Below are positions 1-7,738 of a stretch of 17,260 nt of DNA, one piece after another. This stretch comes from JBFHNV01 sp965365655. Its GTDB lineage: Bacteria > Pseudomonadota > Gammaproteobacteria > HK1. Made by a program: the position numbers and the translations under genes. Under the pieces are notes generated by a model. That model saw only the letters and a list, made by a program, of their open reading frames with translations, was not told the DNA's origin and searched no databases. How positions within the stretch are numbered: the stretch's first letter is position 1; every line of letters begins with the position of its first letter. The stretch lies in assembly GCA_965365655.1 (NCBI GenBank), contig CBDUCN010000079.1, positions 1-17,260 of the forward strand. The letters run 5' to 3'.

Positions 1-93
1 CGCCGTCGTCTGGCGGTGCCGTGCCGGCGCCGCGCCGCGAGCCGTGCCATCATGGCGCCATCCACGCGGGAACGACGCCGGGGGGGCGGGCAC

Positions 94-873
94 ATGGCCG
101 GGAGACTGCAGGACAAGGTCGCGCTGATCACCGGCGGCGCGTCGGGCATCGGCCGCGCGAGCGCGCAGATCTTCGCCCGCGAGGGTGCGAAGCTGGTGCT
201 CGCGGACGCGAACGGCGACGCTGCCGACGCGCTCGCGAAGGAGCTCGCCGGGAGCGGCGCCGAGGTCCACGCGGCGGCGCTGGACGTGCGCGATCGCGCC
301 GCGGTGGAGGCCACCGTCGCCGGCGCAACGGAGCGTTTCGGCCGCCTGGACGTGCTGGTGAACTCGGCCGGCATCTCCGGGCGTCACGTGCCGGAGGGCG
401 CGGACTTCGAGGAGGCGTGGCGCCTGATCATGGACGTCAACGTGCGCGGCACGCTGCTCGCGAGCCACGCCGCGGTGCAGGCGATGGCGAAGACCGGCAG
501 CGGCTCCATCGTGAATCTCGCGTCCATCATGAGCGTGGTCGTGCACCCGCCGGGCTACGGCCTGTCCGACGGCTTCAACGCGTACAACCAGAGCAAGGGC
601 GCGATCGCGCAGCTGACCCGGGACCTCGCGGTGAACTCCGGCCATCCCGGCATCCGCGTGAACGCGGTGTGCCCGGGCTTCGTCGAGACGCCGCTCACGA
701 CCGCGATCTGGAACAACCCGAACCTGCGCTCGGCGATGGAGTCGCGCCATCCGATCGGCCGCCTCGGGCGCCCGGAGGAGATCGCGAGCGTGATCGCGTT
801 CCTCGCGTCCGACGAGGCGTCGTTCGTCACCGGCGCGGTGTGGATGGTGGACGGGGGCTACACCGCGGTGTGA
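94..873 (+). CDS. SDR-family NAD(P)-dependent oxidoreductase
   Basis: This is a classical short-chain dehydrogenase of 259 residues, the usual family length. The Rossmann glycine motif TGGASGIG is at residues 13-20, NSAG at 90-93, the catalytic Ser is S144 and the YxxxK pair is Y164/K168. D38 at the end of the second strand suggests NAD(H) rather than NADP(H). The C-terminus (VTGAVWMVDGGYTAV) is typical of the family. I chose the ATG at 94 because the fold begins at once (DKVALITGG) and a G-rich stretch precedes it; the reading frame stays open upstream to 16, but that part is low-complexity Arg/Ala. The substrate cannot be told from sequence. The neighbours are a permease, an FAH-family enzyme and an acyl-CoA ligase, which loosely suggests catabolism. 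Confidence 0.93.
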   Translation: MAGRLQDKVALITGGASGIGRASAQIFAREGAKLVLADANGDAADALAKELAGSGAEVHAAALDVRDRAAVEATVAGATERFGRLDVLVNSAGISGRHVPEGADFEEAWRLIMDVNVRGTLLASHAAVQAMAKTGSGSIVNLASIMSVVVHPPGYGLSDGFNAYNQSKGAIAQLTRDLAVNSGHPGIRVNAVCPGFVETPLTTAIWNNPNLRSAMESRHPIGRLGRPEEIASVIAFLASDEASFVTGAVWMVDGGYTAV

Positions 874-890
874 GCCGGGCCGCGCCCGGC
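874..890 (+). terminator. Hairpin directly after the SDR gene
   Basis: A perfect 7-bp stem with a 3-nt loop (GCCGGGC-CGC-GCCCGGC) starts at the base after the SDR stop codon. No T-run follows, so it is only a candidate terminator or 3'-end stabiliser. The rest of the interval to 1077 shows nothing I can name. Confidence 0.45.
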
Positions 891-1077
891 GTGGCGCGGC
901 ACCGGAGCGGCGGCGGGCGCGGCGCCGCAACGGGGACGCGATTCCCGCGATCCTTTATCGTGGCGCGTCGGGCGGCGTGTCCGCGCGCCGCGCCGTCCGC
1001 GCGGCCGGCGCCCCATCGCGAGACCGCGCGCTCGCGGCGCGGGCCCGTCCGTCCGCAGCCTCGAGGCACGACCGCAC

Positions 1078-2022
1078 ATGAAGGCCTTCATCGCGCGCAT
1101 CCCGGCCACCGTGCAGGGCATCGGCCTCATGGTGATCGCGACGGTGTGCTTCACGAGCATGCAGACCGCGATCCGCATCGTCGCCGCGGACCCGGGCAAC
1201 CCGCTTCCGCCGCTGGAGGTGGTGTTCCTGCGCAACGTGTTCGGCGTGATCGCGCTGGCGCCGGTGTTCGTGCGCTCGGGGCTGATGGTGTTCAGGACCC
1301 GGCGCCTGAAGCTGCATCTCGGCCGCGCGCTGGTGCAGTCCTTCGGCATGATGTGCTTCTTCACGGGGCTCACGCTGATCCCGTTCGCCGAGGTCACCGC
1401 GCTCAGCTTCTCCGCGCCGCTGTTCGCGACGGTGCTCGCGATCGCGGTGATGGGCGAGCGCGTGCGCATCCGCCGCATCAGCGCGCTGATCGCGGGCTTC
1501 GCCGGCGTGATGATCGTGATCCAGCCGGGCGCCGGCGCGCTGAGCGTCGGCGCGCTGCTGATCCTCGCGTCGTCGTTCGGGTGGGCGGTCGCGATGACGA
1601 TCATCAAGTCCCTGTCGCGCACCGAGTCGTCGGTCACCACCACGCTGTACGCCGGCATCCTGATGGCGCCGATCACGTTCCTGCCCGCGCTGCACGTGTG
1701 GGTGCACCCGACCGCGGGGCAGCTCGCGTGGCTGCTGTTCATCGGCATCACCGGGACGCTGGGCCACGTCGCGTTCGCGCAGGCCTTCAAGCTCGCGGAG
1801 ATGTCGGCGGTGCTGCCCCTCGACTTCCTGCGCCTGGTGTGGGCGAGCGCGTTCGGCTACCTGCTGTTCGCCGAGGTGCCCAGCCTCGCGAGCTGGCTCG
1901 GGGGATTGCTGATCTTCGCGTCGGCGAGCTACATCGCGTTCCGCGAGTCGCGCCTCGCGCGCCAGGGGCGGGCGGCTTCGACCAACGCCAGCAGCAGGAA
2001 CGGAAACACGACCAGCACGTAG
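1078..2022 (+). CDS. EamA/DMT-family transporter (about 10 membrane segments)
   Basis: This 314-residue membrane protein has two EamA repeats, at about residues 13-147 and 155-288. Each ends with a typical helix pair: ALSFSAPLFATVLAIAVMGE in the first, and DFLRLVWASAFGYLLFAEVP in the second. The family covers drug/metabolite exporters and amino-acid or nucleotide-sugar permeases; the substrate is unknown here. The start is the ATG at 1078 (MKAFIARIP). The last 18 or so residues (ASTNASSRNGNTTST) are strongly polar and unlike an EamA tail. They are the antisense of a hydrophobic-coding stretch on the other strand (see the remnant at 1929-2130), so the native C-terminus may once have been different. 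Confidence 0.9.
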   Translation: MKAFIARIPATVQGIGLMVIATVCFTSMQTAIRIVAADPGNPLPPLEVVFLRNVFGVIALAPVFVRSGLMVFRTRRLKLHLGRALVQSFGMMCFFTGLTLIPFAEVTALSFSAPLFATVLAIAVMGERVRIRRISALIAGFAGVMIVIQPGAGALSVGALLILASSFGWAVAMTIIKSLSRTESSVTTTLYAGILMAPITFLPALHVWVHPTAGQLAWLLFIGITGTLGHVAFAQAFKLAEMSAVLPLDFLRLVWASAFGYLLFAEVPSLASWLGGLLIFASASYIAFRESRLARQGRAASTNASSRNGNTTST

Positions 2023-2130
2023 CGGGGCTCCATGAGGCCGGCCCGGGTCCACGTGCCGGGCACGCCGGGCCCCGGCGTGCGCGGCGCGACCGCGATCGAC
2101 GCGAGCCTCGCGATGTGCCGCGCCACGCCC
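1929..2130 (-). pseudogene. Possible C-terminal remnant of a GT39-like membrane glycosyltransferase
   Basis: Read on the minus strand, this stretch gives LMEPRYVLVVFPFLLLALVE, then a basic tail (ARPWRARRDSRNAM) and a stop at 1929. A PRY motif before a hydrophobic leucine-rich helix and an Arg-rich tail is typical of the last membrane segment of dolichyl-phosphate-mannose/ArnT-like glycosyltransferases. Upstream the frame decays into Pro/Gly/Arg-rich sequence with no recognisable domains. It overlaps the EamA 3' end in antisense. I infer a truncated, dead gene end. Chance resemblance in GC-rich DNA is possible, hence the low confidence. Confidence 0.3.
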
Positions 2131-2200
2131 CGGGGTGCGACGAGCCGGGGGCGGAACCACGCCGCACGCGCGCCGCCGGGCTCGTCCCCGGTGCGTGAAA

Positions 2201-2210
2201 TTGGTATACG
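2201..2210 (+). promoter_or_regulatory. Extended -10-like / GTATAC operator-like element before the FAH gene
   Basis: The AT-rich island TTGGTATACG lies 44 bp before the FAH start codon. TG-n-TATACG resembles an extended -10. GTATAC is also the core of several GntR-family operators (TTGGTATACCAA type). No clear -35 is visible. It is the only AT-rich patch in the 2023-2253 interval. Confidence 0.3.
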
Positions 2211-2253
2211 TTCTTCCGGTCCCGAGCACGCCGCCGCCACCCCCGGAGCCGCC

Positions 2254-3066
2254 ATGTATCTCACCCGCCACCTCACCCCCCACGGCGCCTGCTGGGCGGT
2301 CGACGGCGAGTTCCTGCCCGAGGGACTCGGCCTGGACCTGCTGCTGTCGCTGCCCGCGGCCGCGATGCACGACACCCTCGCGGCGGCGCGCAGCGGGCGC
2401 CAGGCGAGCGGCGACCTGCTGCCGCCGGTGGAGCACGCGCAGGAGGTGTGGGCCGCGGGTGTGACGTACCAGCGCTCGCGCGAGGCGCGCATGGCGGAGT
2501 CGCAGACCGCGGACATCTACGACAAGGTCTACGACGCGGAGCGCGTCGAGGTGTTCTTCAAGGCGGTGGGCTGGCGCGCGAGGGGCCACGGGCAGCCGAT
2601 CCGCGTGCGCCGCGACAGCGGCTGGGACGTGCCGGAGCCCGAGCTCGCGGTCGTGATCAACGCCGACGGGGACGTCGTCGGCTACACCGCCGGCAACGAC
2701 GTGTCGTCGCGCGCGATCGAGGGCGAGAACCCGCTCTACCTGCCGCAGGCCAAGGTCTACGACGGCTCGTGCGCGATCGGTCCCGGCATCGTCGTCACCG
2801 GCGCCGACGCGATGCGCGACCTGACCCTTCGCCTCACGATCACCCGCGACGGCGAGGTCGCGTTCGACGGCACCACCGCGACCTCGCAGCTCAAGCGCGG
2901 CATCGACGAGATGGCCGACTGGCTGACCCGCGAGCTCGCGTTCCCGCAGGGCGCGATCCTGCTCACCGGCACCTGCCTGGTGCCGGAGGACGACTTCACG
3001 CTGAAGCCCGGCGACCGCGTGCGCGTGCAGGTGGGCGACCTGGTCCTCGAAAACCCCGTCGAATGA
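2254..3066 (+). CDS. Fumarylacetoacetate hydrolase-family protein (2-keto-3-deoxy-acid dehydratase-like)
   Basis: This 270-residue protein has a C-terminal FAH fold from about residue 100. The likely metal ligands are E128 and E130 (PEPEL) and D149 (GNDVSSR). K167 in the LPQAKVYDG stretch matches the lysine used by 2-keto-3-deoxy-arabinonate dehydratases. The N-terminal AGVTYQRSREARMAES and DIYDKVYDAERVEVFFKA segments are also typical of that branch rather than of the mammalian hydrolase. The likely role is cleavage or dehydration of a 2-keto acid in sugar-acid or aromatic breakdown; the exact substrate is not visible. The ATG at 2254 was chosen because conserved sequence starts there; an in-frame start at 2032 would add unrelated Arg/Pro-rich sequence. 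The acyl-CoA ligase follows on the same strand. Confidence 0.88.
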   Translation: MYLTRHLTPHGACWAVDGEFLPEGLGLDLLLSLPAAAMHDTLAAARSGRQASGDLLPPVEHAQEVWAAGVTYQRSREARMAESQTADIYDKVYDAERVEVFFKAVGWRARGHGQPIRVRRDSGWDVPEPELAVVINADGDVVGYTAGNDVSSRAIEGENPLYLPQAKVYDGSCAIGPGIVVTGADAMRDLTLRLTITRDGEVAFDGTTATSQLKRGIDEMADWLTRELAFPQGAILLTGTCLVPEDDFTLKPGDRVRVQVGDLVLENPVE

Positions 3067-3074
3067 CAGGTGAC

Positions 3075-3162
3075 AGGGGTCGAGTCCTGACATCTGACAT
3101 GTCCGGGATGACTGGAAATCGGCACGCGTTCCGAGCATGTCAGATGTCAGGACTTGACCCCT
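3075..3162. repeat. REP/MITE-like inverted repeat, 27-bp arms
   Basis: The arms at 3075-3101 and 3136-3162 are reverse complements at 26 of 27 positions (one G/A difference at 3082), with a 34-bp spacer. Each arm holds GTCCTGACATCTGACATG or its complement. The element begins 8 bp after the FAH stop and ends just before the next gene. Long palindromes with GGGGTC...TGACA arms in intergenic gaps are typical of REP elements mobilised by REP-associated tyrosine transposases; that assignment is inference. The transcript could fold into a long hairpin separating the FAH and ligase messages. There is only one copy in this window. Confidence 0.8.
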
Positions 3163-3190
3163 ATTGCTGCCGCTGCTGCTGTTGCCGCCG

Positions 3191-4708
3191 ATGAATCTGG
3201 CGGGGCATCTGCAGCGCAGCGCGTGCGCGCGGGGCGACCGGCCGGCGGTCGCGGTCGGGGAGCGGGTGGTATGGCGCTACGCGGAGCTGGGCGAGCGGGC
3301 GGCGCGGCTCGCGGGGGCGTTGCGCGGGCGGCTGGGGCTGGTCGCGGGCGATCGGGTCGCGATCGTCGCGAAGAACTGCCCCGAGTACCTGGAGATGGTG
3401 TACGCGTGCTGGCACGCGGGCCTCGCCGCGGTGCCGGTGAACGCGAAGCTGCACGCGAGCGAGTTCCGCTACGTGCTGGAGCACAGCGGCGCGCGCGCGG
3501 CGTTCTTCACGAAGGATCTCGCGACGACGGTGGACGGGCTGGACGTGCCCGGGTGCACGCAGCGCGTCGAGGTGGGAAGCGCCGCGTACGCGGGACTGCT
3601 CGCGCACGATCCGGCGCCGCTCGCGGAGCGCGGCGGCGACGACCTCGCGTGGCTGTTCTACACCAGCGGCACCACCGGGCGTCCGAAGGGCGCGATGCTC
3701 ACGCACCGCAACCTGTGGACCATGATCGCGTGCTACTTCGCGGACGTGGATCCCGGCGCGCCGTGGAACGCGATGCTGCAGGCCGCGCCGATGAGCCACG
3801 GCTCCGGGCTCTACGGTCTCGCGCACGTCGCGCAGGCCTCGTGCAACGTGCTGCCGGAGAGCGGCGCGTTCCAGCCGCGCGAGGTGTATGCGCTGATCGA
3901 GCGCTGGCCGCAGCTCGCGTTCTTCGCCGCGCCGACCATGGTCAGGCGCCTGCTCGACGACGACCCCGGCGGCGACACGGCGAACCTGAAGGTGATCATG
4001 TACGGCGGCGGGCCCATGTACGTCGAGGACTCCCTGCAGGCCGTCGAGCGCTTCGGCGCCGGCAAGCTCTCGCAGCTCTACGGCCAGGGCGAGTCGCCGA
4101 TGACGATCACCGCGATGGGCCCGGCGCTGCACGCCGACACCCGCCACCCGCGCTGGCGCGAGCGCCTCGCGTCGGTGGGGATCGCGCAGAGCGCGGTGGA
4201 GGTGCGCGTCGCGGACGCGGACGGCGCCACGCTGTCGCCTGGCGAGGTGGGCGAGGTGCTGGTGCGCGGCGACTCGGTGATGGCCGGCTACTGGCGCAAC
4301 GACGAGGCCACCGCCGAGACCGTGCGCGACGGCTGGCTGCACACCGGCGACATGGGCGCGCTGGACGGGGACGGCTTCCTGACGCTGAAGGACCGCAGCA
4401 AGGACCTGATCATCTCGGGCGGCACCAACATCTACCCGCGCGAGGTCGAGGAGGTGCTGCTGCAGCACCCGCAGGTCGCCGAGGTGTCGGTGATCGGCCG
4501 CCCGGATCGCGAGTGGGGCGAGGTGGTGGTGGCCTACGTGGTGGCGGCGCCCGGCGCGGCGCCGCAGCCGGCGGCGCTGGACGCGTTCTGCCTCGAGCAC
4601 CTCGCGCGCTTCAAGCGGCCCAAGGACTACCGGGTCGTGGACGCGCTGCCGAAGAACAACTACGGCAAGGTGCTGAAGACGGCGCTCAGGGACATGGATC
4701 GAAGCTGA
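3191..4708 (+). CDS. AMP-forming acyl-CoA synthetase (class I adenylate-forming family)
   Basis: This 505-residue enzyme carries the full set of adenylation motifs: the P-loop YTSGTTGRPKG at 157-167, the A5-type YGQGES at 297-302, HTGD at 384-387, then DRSKDLIISGGTNIYPREVE, and the catalytic C-terminal lysine K493 in NNYGK. It activates a carboxylic acid with ATP and transfers it to CoA. The sequence fits medium/long-chain fatty or aromatic acids, but the substrate is not determined. I chose the ATG at 3191 because MNLAGHLQRSA begins the conserved domain. A TTG at 3164 would add nine residues and abut the palindromic repeat. It is probably grouped with the FAH-family gene, although the inverted repeat may uncouple them. 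Confidence 0.92.
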   Translation: MNLAGHLQRSACARGDRPAVAVGERVVWRYAELGERAARLAGALRGRLGLVAGDRVAIVAKNCPEYLEMVYACWHAGLAAVPVNAKLHASEFRYVLEHSGARAAFFTKDLATTVDGLDVPGCTQRVEVGSAAYAGLLAHDPAPLAERGGDDLAWLFYTSGTTGRPKGAMLTHRNLWTMIACYFADVDPGAPWNAMLQAAPMSHGSGLYGLAHVAQASCNVLPESGAFQPREVYALIERWPQLAFFAAPTMVRRLLDDDPGGDTANLKVIMYGGGPMYVEDSLQAVERFGAGKLSQLYGQGESPMTITAMGPALHADTRHPRWRERLASVGIAQSAVEVRVADADGATLSPGEVGEVLVRGDSVMAGYWRNDEATAETVRDGWLHTGDMGALDGDGFLTLKDRSKDLIISGGTNIYPREVEEVLLQHPQVAEVSVIGRPDREWGEVVVAYVVAAPGAAPQPAALDAFCLEHLARFKRPKDYRVVDALPKNNYGKVLKTALRDMDRS

Positions 4709-4764
4709 CGGCCGCGCCGCCGCGCGCGCCACCGGCGCGGGATGCGGCTGCACGCGCGGATGCC

Positions 4765-4778
4765 GCGTGGATCCACGC
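4765..4778. promoter_or_regulatory. Perfect 14-bp palindrome upstream of heme oxygenase
   Basis: GCGTGGATCCACGC is a perfect palindrome 36 bp before the heme oxygenase ATG. A GACAAT hexamer at 4803-4808 could serve as a -10 but has no good -35. The palindrome is operator-like in size and place, but no regulator can be named. The rest of the 4709-4814 interval is featureless apart from a weak 6-bp hairpin at 4725-4739. Confidence 0.3.
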
Positions 4779-4814
4779 CTGTACGCTGCGCGGCGCGCGC
4801 GCGACAATCGGCGC

Positions 4815-5462
4815 ATGAGTCTCGCCGATCACCTCCGCGCCCGGACCCGCGCGCTGCACCGCGAGGCCGAGCGCACGGGCGTGATGGCCGAGCTGCTGCG
4901 CGGCCGCCCGGCGCTGGCCGGACACCTGCTGCTGCTGCGCAACCTCGCGCCGGTGTACGAGGCGCTGGAGGCCGGGCTCGATCGCCACCGCGCCCACGCG
5001 GCGCTCGCCGGTCTCGCCCGGCCCGAGATCTACCGCGCGCCGGCGCTGGAGGCCGACCTCGAGGCGGCGGCCGGGCCGCGCTGGCGCGACGCGCTGCCGC
5101 TGCTCGAGGCGGGCCGCGCGTACGCCGCGCGGGTGCACGACGCCGCGGCCTGCGACCCGGCGCTGCTGCTGGCACACGCCTACACGCGCTATCTCGGGGA
5201 CCTGAACGGCGGGCGGGTGCTGGACCGCGTGCTGCGCCGCATCGGCGCGCCCGGGCGGGGCGCGTTCGCGTTCTACGCGTTCCCCGGCATCGGCGACGTG
5301 CCCGGCTTCATCGCCGGCTACCGCGCGGCCATCGACACGGCGGCCGTCGACGCGGCGCGCCGCGAGGTCGTGCTGGACGAGGCGGTGGCGGCGTTCCGGC
5401 ACAACATCGCGCTGTCGCGGGCCGTCGCGGCGTACGTCGCGCGCACCGACGACGCCGCCTGA
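4815..5462 (+). CDS. bphO: Biliverdin-producing heme oxygenase
   Basis: This 215-residue heme oxygenase (HmuO/BphO type) opens heme to biliverdin, iron and CO. H15 in RALHREAE is the expected axial heme ligand. GDLNGG at 128-133 is the distal-helix motif (GDLSGG in relatives), including the aspartate of the water network. FYAFPGIGD at 153-161 is also family-typical. The length is normal. I took the ATG at 4815 because MSLADHLRARTRALH matches the family N-terminus; the frame is open back to 4767. The gene points at bphP tail to tail with a 41-bp gap, so its product is very likely the chromophore source for that phytochrome. A role in iron recovery from heme cannot be excluded, but no heme-uptake genes are nearby. 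Confidence 0.92.
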   Translation: MSLADHLRARTRALHREAERTGVMAELLRGRPALAGHLLLLRNLAPVYEALEAGLDRHRAHAALAGLARPEIYRAPALEADLEAAAGPRWRDALPLLEAGRAYAARVHDAAACDPALLLAHAYTRYLGDLNGGRVLDRVLRRIGAPGRGAFAFYAFPGIGDVPGFIAGYRAAIDTAAVDAARREVVLDEAVAAFRHNIALSRAVAAYVARTDDAA

Positions 5463-5465
5463 CGC

Positions 5466-5482
5466 GCGCCGCACGGCGGCGC
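5466..5482. terminator. Hairpin between convergent heme oxygenase and bphP
   Basis: A perfect 7-bp stem with a 3-nt loop (GCGCCGC-ACG-GCGGCGC) sits 4 bp after the heme oxygenase stop, in the 41-bp gap between two convergent genes. It could work in both directions. There is no T-run on either side. Confidence 0.45.
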
Positions 5483-5503
5483 CGCCCCGCCGACCCGCGG
5501 CGC

Positions 5504-7717
5504 TCAGCCCGGCTGCGGATCCTCCGCCGCGGGATCGGCGGCATCGCCCGCGTCTTCGTCCGGCGGCGCCGCGTACCAGCTCAGGTGCTCGAGCAGCTCC
5601 GCGGAGCGCGTCACCGAGCTGCGCACGCCTTCCAGCATGTCGGGCATGTGGGCGACGTCCACGCCGTCGGTGATCTCCAGCGCCGCGAGCTGCGCGTTCT
5701 CGACCACCGTGCCCAGCAGCTCCCGGTACGCGACGCCCAGCCGCGGCCCCGCAGACGCGTGCACCGACGCGCGGTGCGCGACCACGCCCTCCTGGAAGCG
5801 CCTTCGCGCGGCCTCCGCGCTCTTGCGCTCGGTGAGATCGGTGAACATCAGCACGAAGCCCAGCACGCGCTCCGACGACGCGAGCACCGGGTCGGCGCGC
5901 ATCAGCAGCGGGCGCGGCTCGTCCGTGCCCATCAGCAGGCTGACCTCGCCGCGCCACGGGCGCCAGTGTTTCATCAGCGCCAGCAGGTGCGAGCGCACCT
6001 GCTTCGGATCGCTGAACAGCGGAGGCAGGTCGTCAACCCAGTTCAGGTGCGGCTGCCCGGCGCGCAGCAGCTCGTCGAACGGGTCGTTGATCAGCAGGAT
6101 GCGTCCCTTCGCGTCCGCGATCACGGCGGGCTGCTCGGCCTTGCGCACCTGCTCGCCCACCTGCTCGAGCTGGTGCTCCAGGATCAGCATGCGCAGCGAG
6201 CGGAACTGCTGCACCACGTCCGCGACCGACGCGCCGATGAGCCGCGCGGCGGCGAGATCCGCGGGCGTCCACGCGTCGGCGGTGCCCTCGACGACCTCGT
6301 GCCACTGCGCGAAGGAGCGCCGCGGCGACAGCTGCGCGGGGTCGTTGCCGATCTCCACCGGCTTGTTCGGATTGCCGCCCCACGTCACCGTGTGCTTGCG
6401 CTCCGGGCGGAACCACATCAGCAGCTCGCCGGGCGCGTTGGACACGCGCGTGGCGAGCAGGCCGCTGGCCACCGGATGCAGGCTCGCGAACTCCGGCTCG
6501 TCGAGGCCCAGCGACGCGGTCGCGTGCAGCGGCGCCGGCGCGCGCGCGTCCAGCCAGCGCGCGATGTCGCGCAGCTGCGGGGTGCCCGGCACCTCGCCCG
6601 CGGTGTGCACCTTCCCCTCGAACAGCAGCGCGGCCCCGGTCGCGTTCACCGGCTCGAGCACCGCCGCGCTGCCGTCGAACAGCGCGTTTCGCCAGTCACC
6701 CTCGCGCGAGACCGTGTCGATCATGCGCTGCTCGAGGCGGCGCACCGAGAGCTCCGCGTTCGCCTGCGCGAAGCTCTCCAGCGCCGCGATGCGCGTGGCG
6801 ACGGTCTCCGCGAGCACCTCGACGGCTGCGCGCAGCTCGTAGCGCACCGCGCGCGGCGCGTAGTGGTGGCACGCGATCAGCCCCCACAGCCGGCCGCCCA
6901 CCGCGAGCGAGGCGACCAGCGTCGCGCGCACGCCCATGTTCTTCAGGTACTGCAGGTGGATCGGCGACATGCTGCGCAGGAAGCACAGCGACATGTCCAG
7001 CTCCTGCCCCGATTCGGGCGAGCGTGCGGGCGCGACCGGCACCGGCGTGTACTCCACGTCCACCAGCACCCGCACGCGGTTGCGCTCGTAGAGCCGGCGC
7101 GCGATCTGCGGGATGTCGGAGGCCGGGTAGCGATTGCCCAGGTAGGCCTCCAGGTGCTGCTCGCGGGCTTCCGAGAACACCTCGCCGTGCCCGTCGTCGT
7201 CGAAGCGGTAGACCATCACCCGGTCGTAGCCGAGAAGTGTCTTCACGGCGCGCGCGGTGTCGTCGGCCAGCGCGCGCAGCCCGGGTGCGGCGACGACGGA
7301 CCGCAACGCGTCGCGCACGTCGTGGGCGACCTCGACGGGCGGGCCCGCGCGCTCGAGCTCCACGACCAGCCCGCCGTCCGGGGGCCGGTGGAGCAGCACG
7401 TCCAGTGCCTCGCCGTCGCGCGCGGCGGGACAGCGCACCGCGACCGGGATGCGGTGCAGCGGATCGTCCAGGTACGGCCGGATGCGGGCGTCCACGCCGG
7501 GTGCGACCTGCGCCAGGGGCCGGCCCAGCGGATCGGCGTCCAGGGACAGGAACGCCGCCGCGTTCTCGCTGCGCTGCACGATGCGGAAGTCGCCGTCGCG
7601 GACCACCAGCAGCGCGCCGTGCGGCTGTATGGAGCCCGCGAGGTGGATCTGCTCGCGCTCGCAGTTCGACAGGTCGGCCTGCCCGAAGGCGGGTGCAGGC
7701 AGCGGGGGCGGCGTCAC
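5504..7717 (-). CDS. bphP: Bacteriophytochrome with PAS/helical output, no kinase domain
   Basis: This 737-residue photoreceptor has a PAS-GAF-PHY core. C19 (LSNCEREQIH) is the N-terminal biliverdin-attachment cysteine. IQPHGALLV is at 30-38, PASDIP at 198-203, SPIHLQYLKNMGV at 251-263 and CHHYAPR at 283-289. The PHY tongue carries WFRPE at 435-439 and PRRSF at 465-469. After a coupling helix comes one PAS domain (about 525-635) and an all-helical tail (about 636-715). There is no HATPase domain or evident phospho-accepting kinase module. This is the layout of BphPs that bind and antagonise PpsR in Rhodopseudomonas and Bradyrhizobium. The start is GTG with GGAGA 9 bases ahead. It lies 21 bp after ppsR copy 1, almost certainly in one operon, and heme oxygenase converges on it. 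Confidence 0.94.
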   Translation of the reverse strand: MTPPPLPAPAFGQADLSNCEREQIHLAGSIQPHGALLVVRDGDFRIVQRSENAAAFLSLDADPLGRPLAQVAPGVDARIRPYLDDPLHRIPVAVRCPAARDGEALDVLLHRPPDGGLVVELERAGPPVEVAHDVRDALRSVVAAPGLRALADDTARAVKTLLGYDRVMVYRFDDDGHGEVFSEAREQHLEAYLGNRYPASDIPQIARRLYERNRVRVLVDVEYTPVPVAPARSPESGQELDMSLCFLRSMSPIHLQYLKNMGVRATLVASLAVGGRLWGLIACHHYAPRAVRYELRAAVEVLAETVATRIAALESFAQANAELSVRRLEQRMIDTVSREGDWRNALFDGSAAVLEPVNATGAALLFEGKVHTAGEVPGTPQLRDIARWLDARAPAPLHATASLGLDEPEFASLHPVASGLLATRVSNAPGELLMWFRPERKHTVTWGGNPNKPVEIGNDPAQLSPRRSFAQWHEVVEGTADAWTPADLAAARLIGASVADVVQQFRSLRMLILEHQLEQVGEQVRKAEQPAVIADAKGRILLINDPFDELLRAGQPHLNWVDDLPPLFSDPKQVRSHLLALMKHWRPWRGEVSLLMGTDEPRPLLMRADPVLASSERVLGFVLMFTDLTERKSAEAARRRFQEGVVAHRASVHASAGPRLGVAYRELLGTVVENAQLAALEITDGVDVAHMPDMLEGVRSSVTRSAELLEHLSWYAAPPDEDAGDAADPAAEDPQPG

Positions 7718-7738
7718 GCCGAGCTTCTCCGGACAGGA

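Noticed and set aside
955..3138. Minus-strand 727-codon open frame
   Set aside because: It is antisense to the EamA and FAH genes, low in complexity, with no domain; a shadow of high GC.
4780..4806. PpsR box upstream of heme oxygenase (TGT...ACA)
   Set aside because: The gap is 21 bp, not 12 bp, and the interior does not match the other boxes.
3161..4816. Minus-strand 551-codon open frame
   Set aside because: It mirrors the acyl-CoA ligase gene exactly and has only Arg/His/Val-rich sequence.
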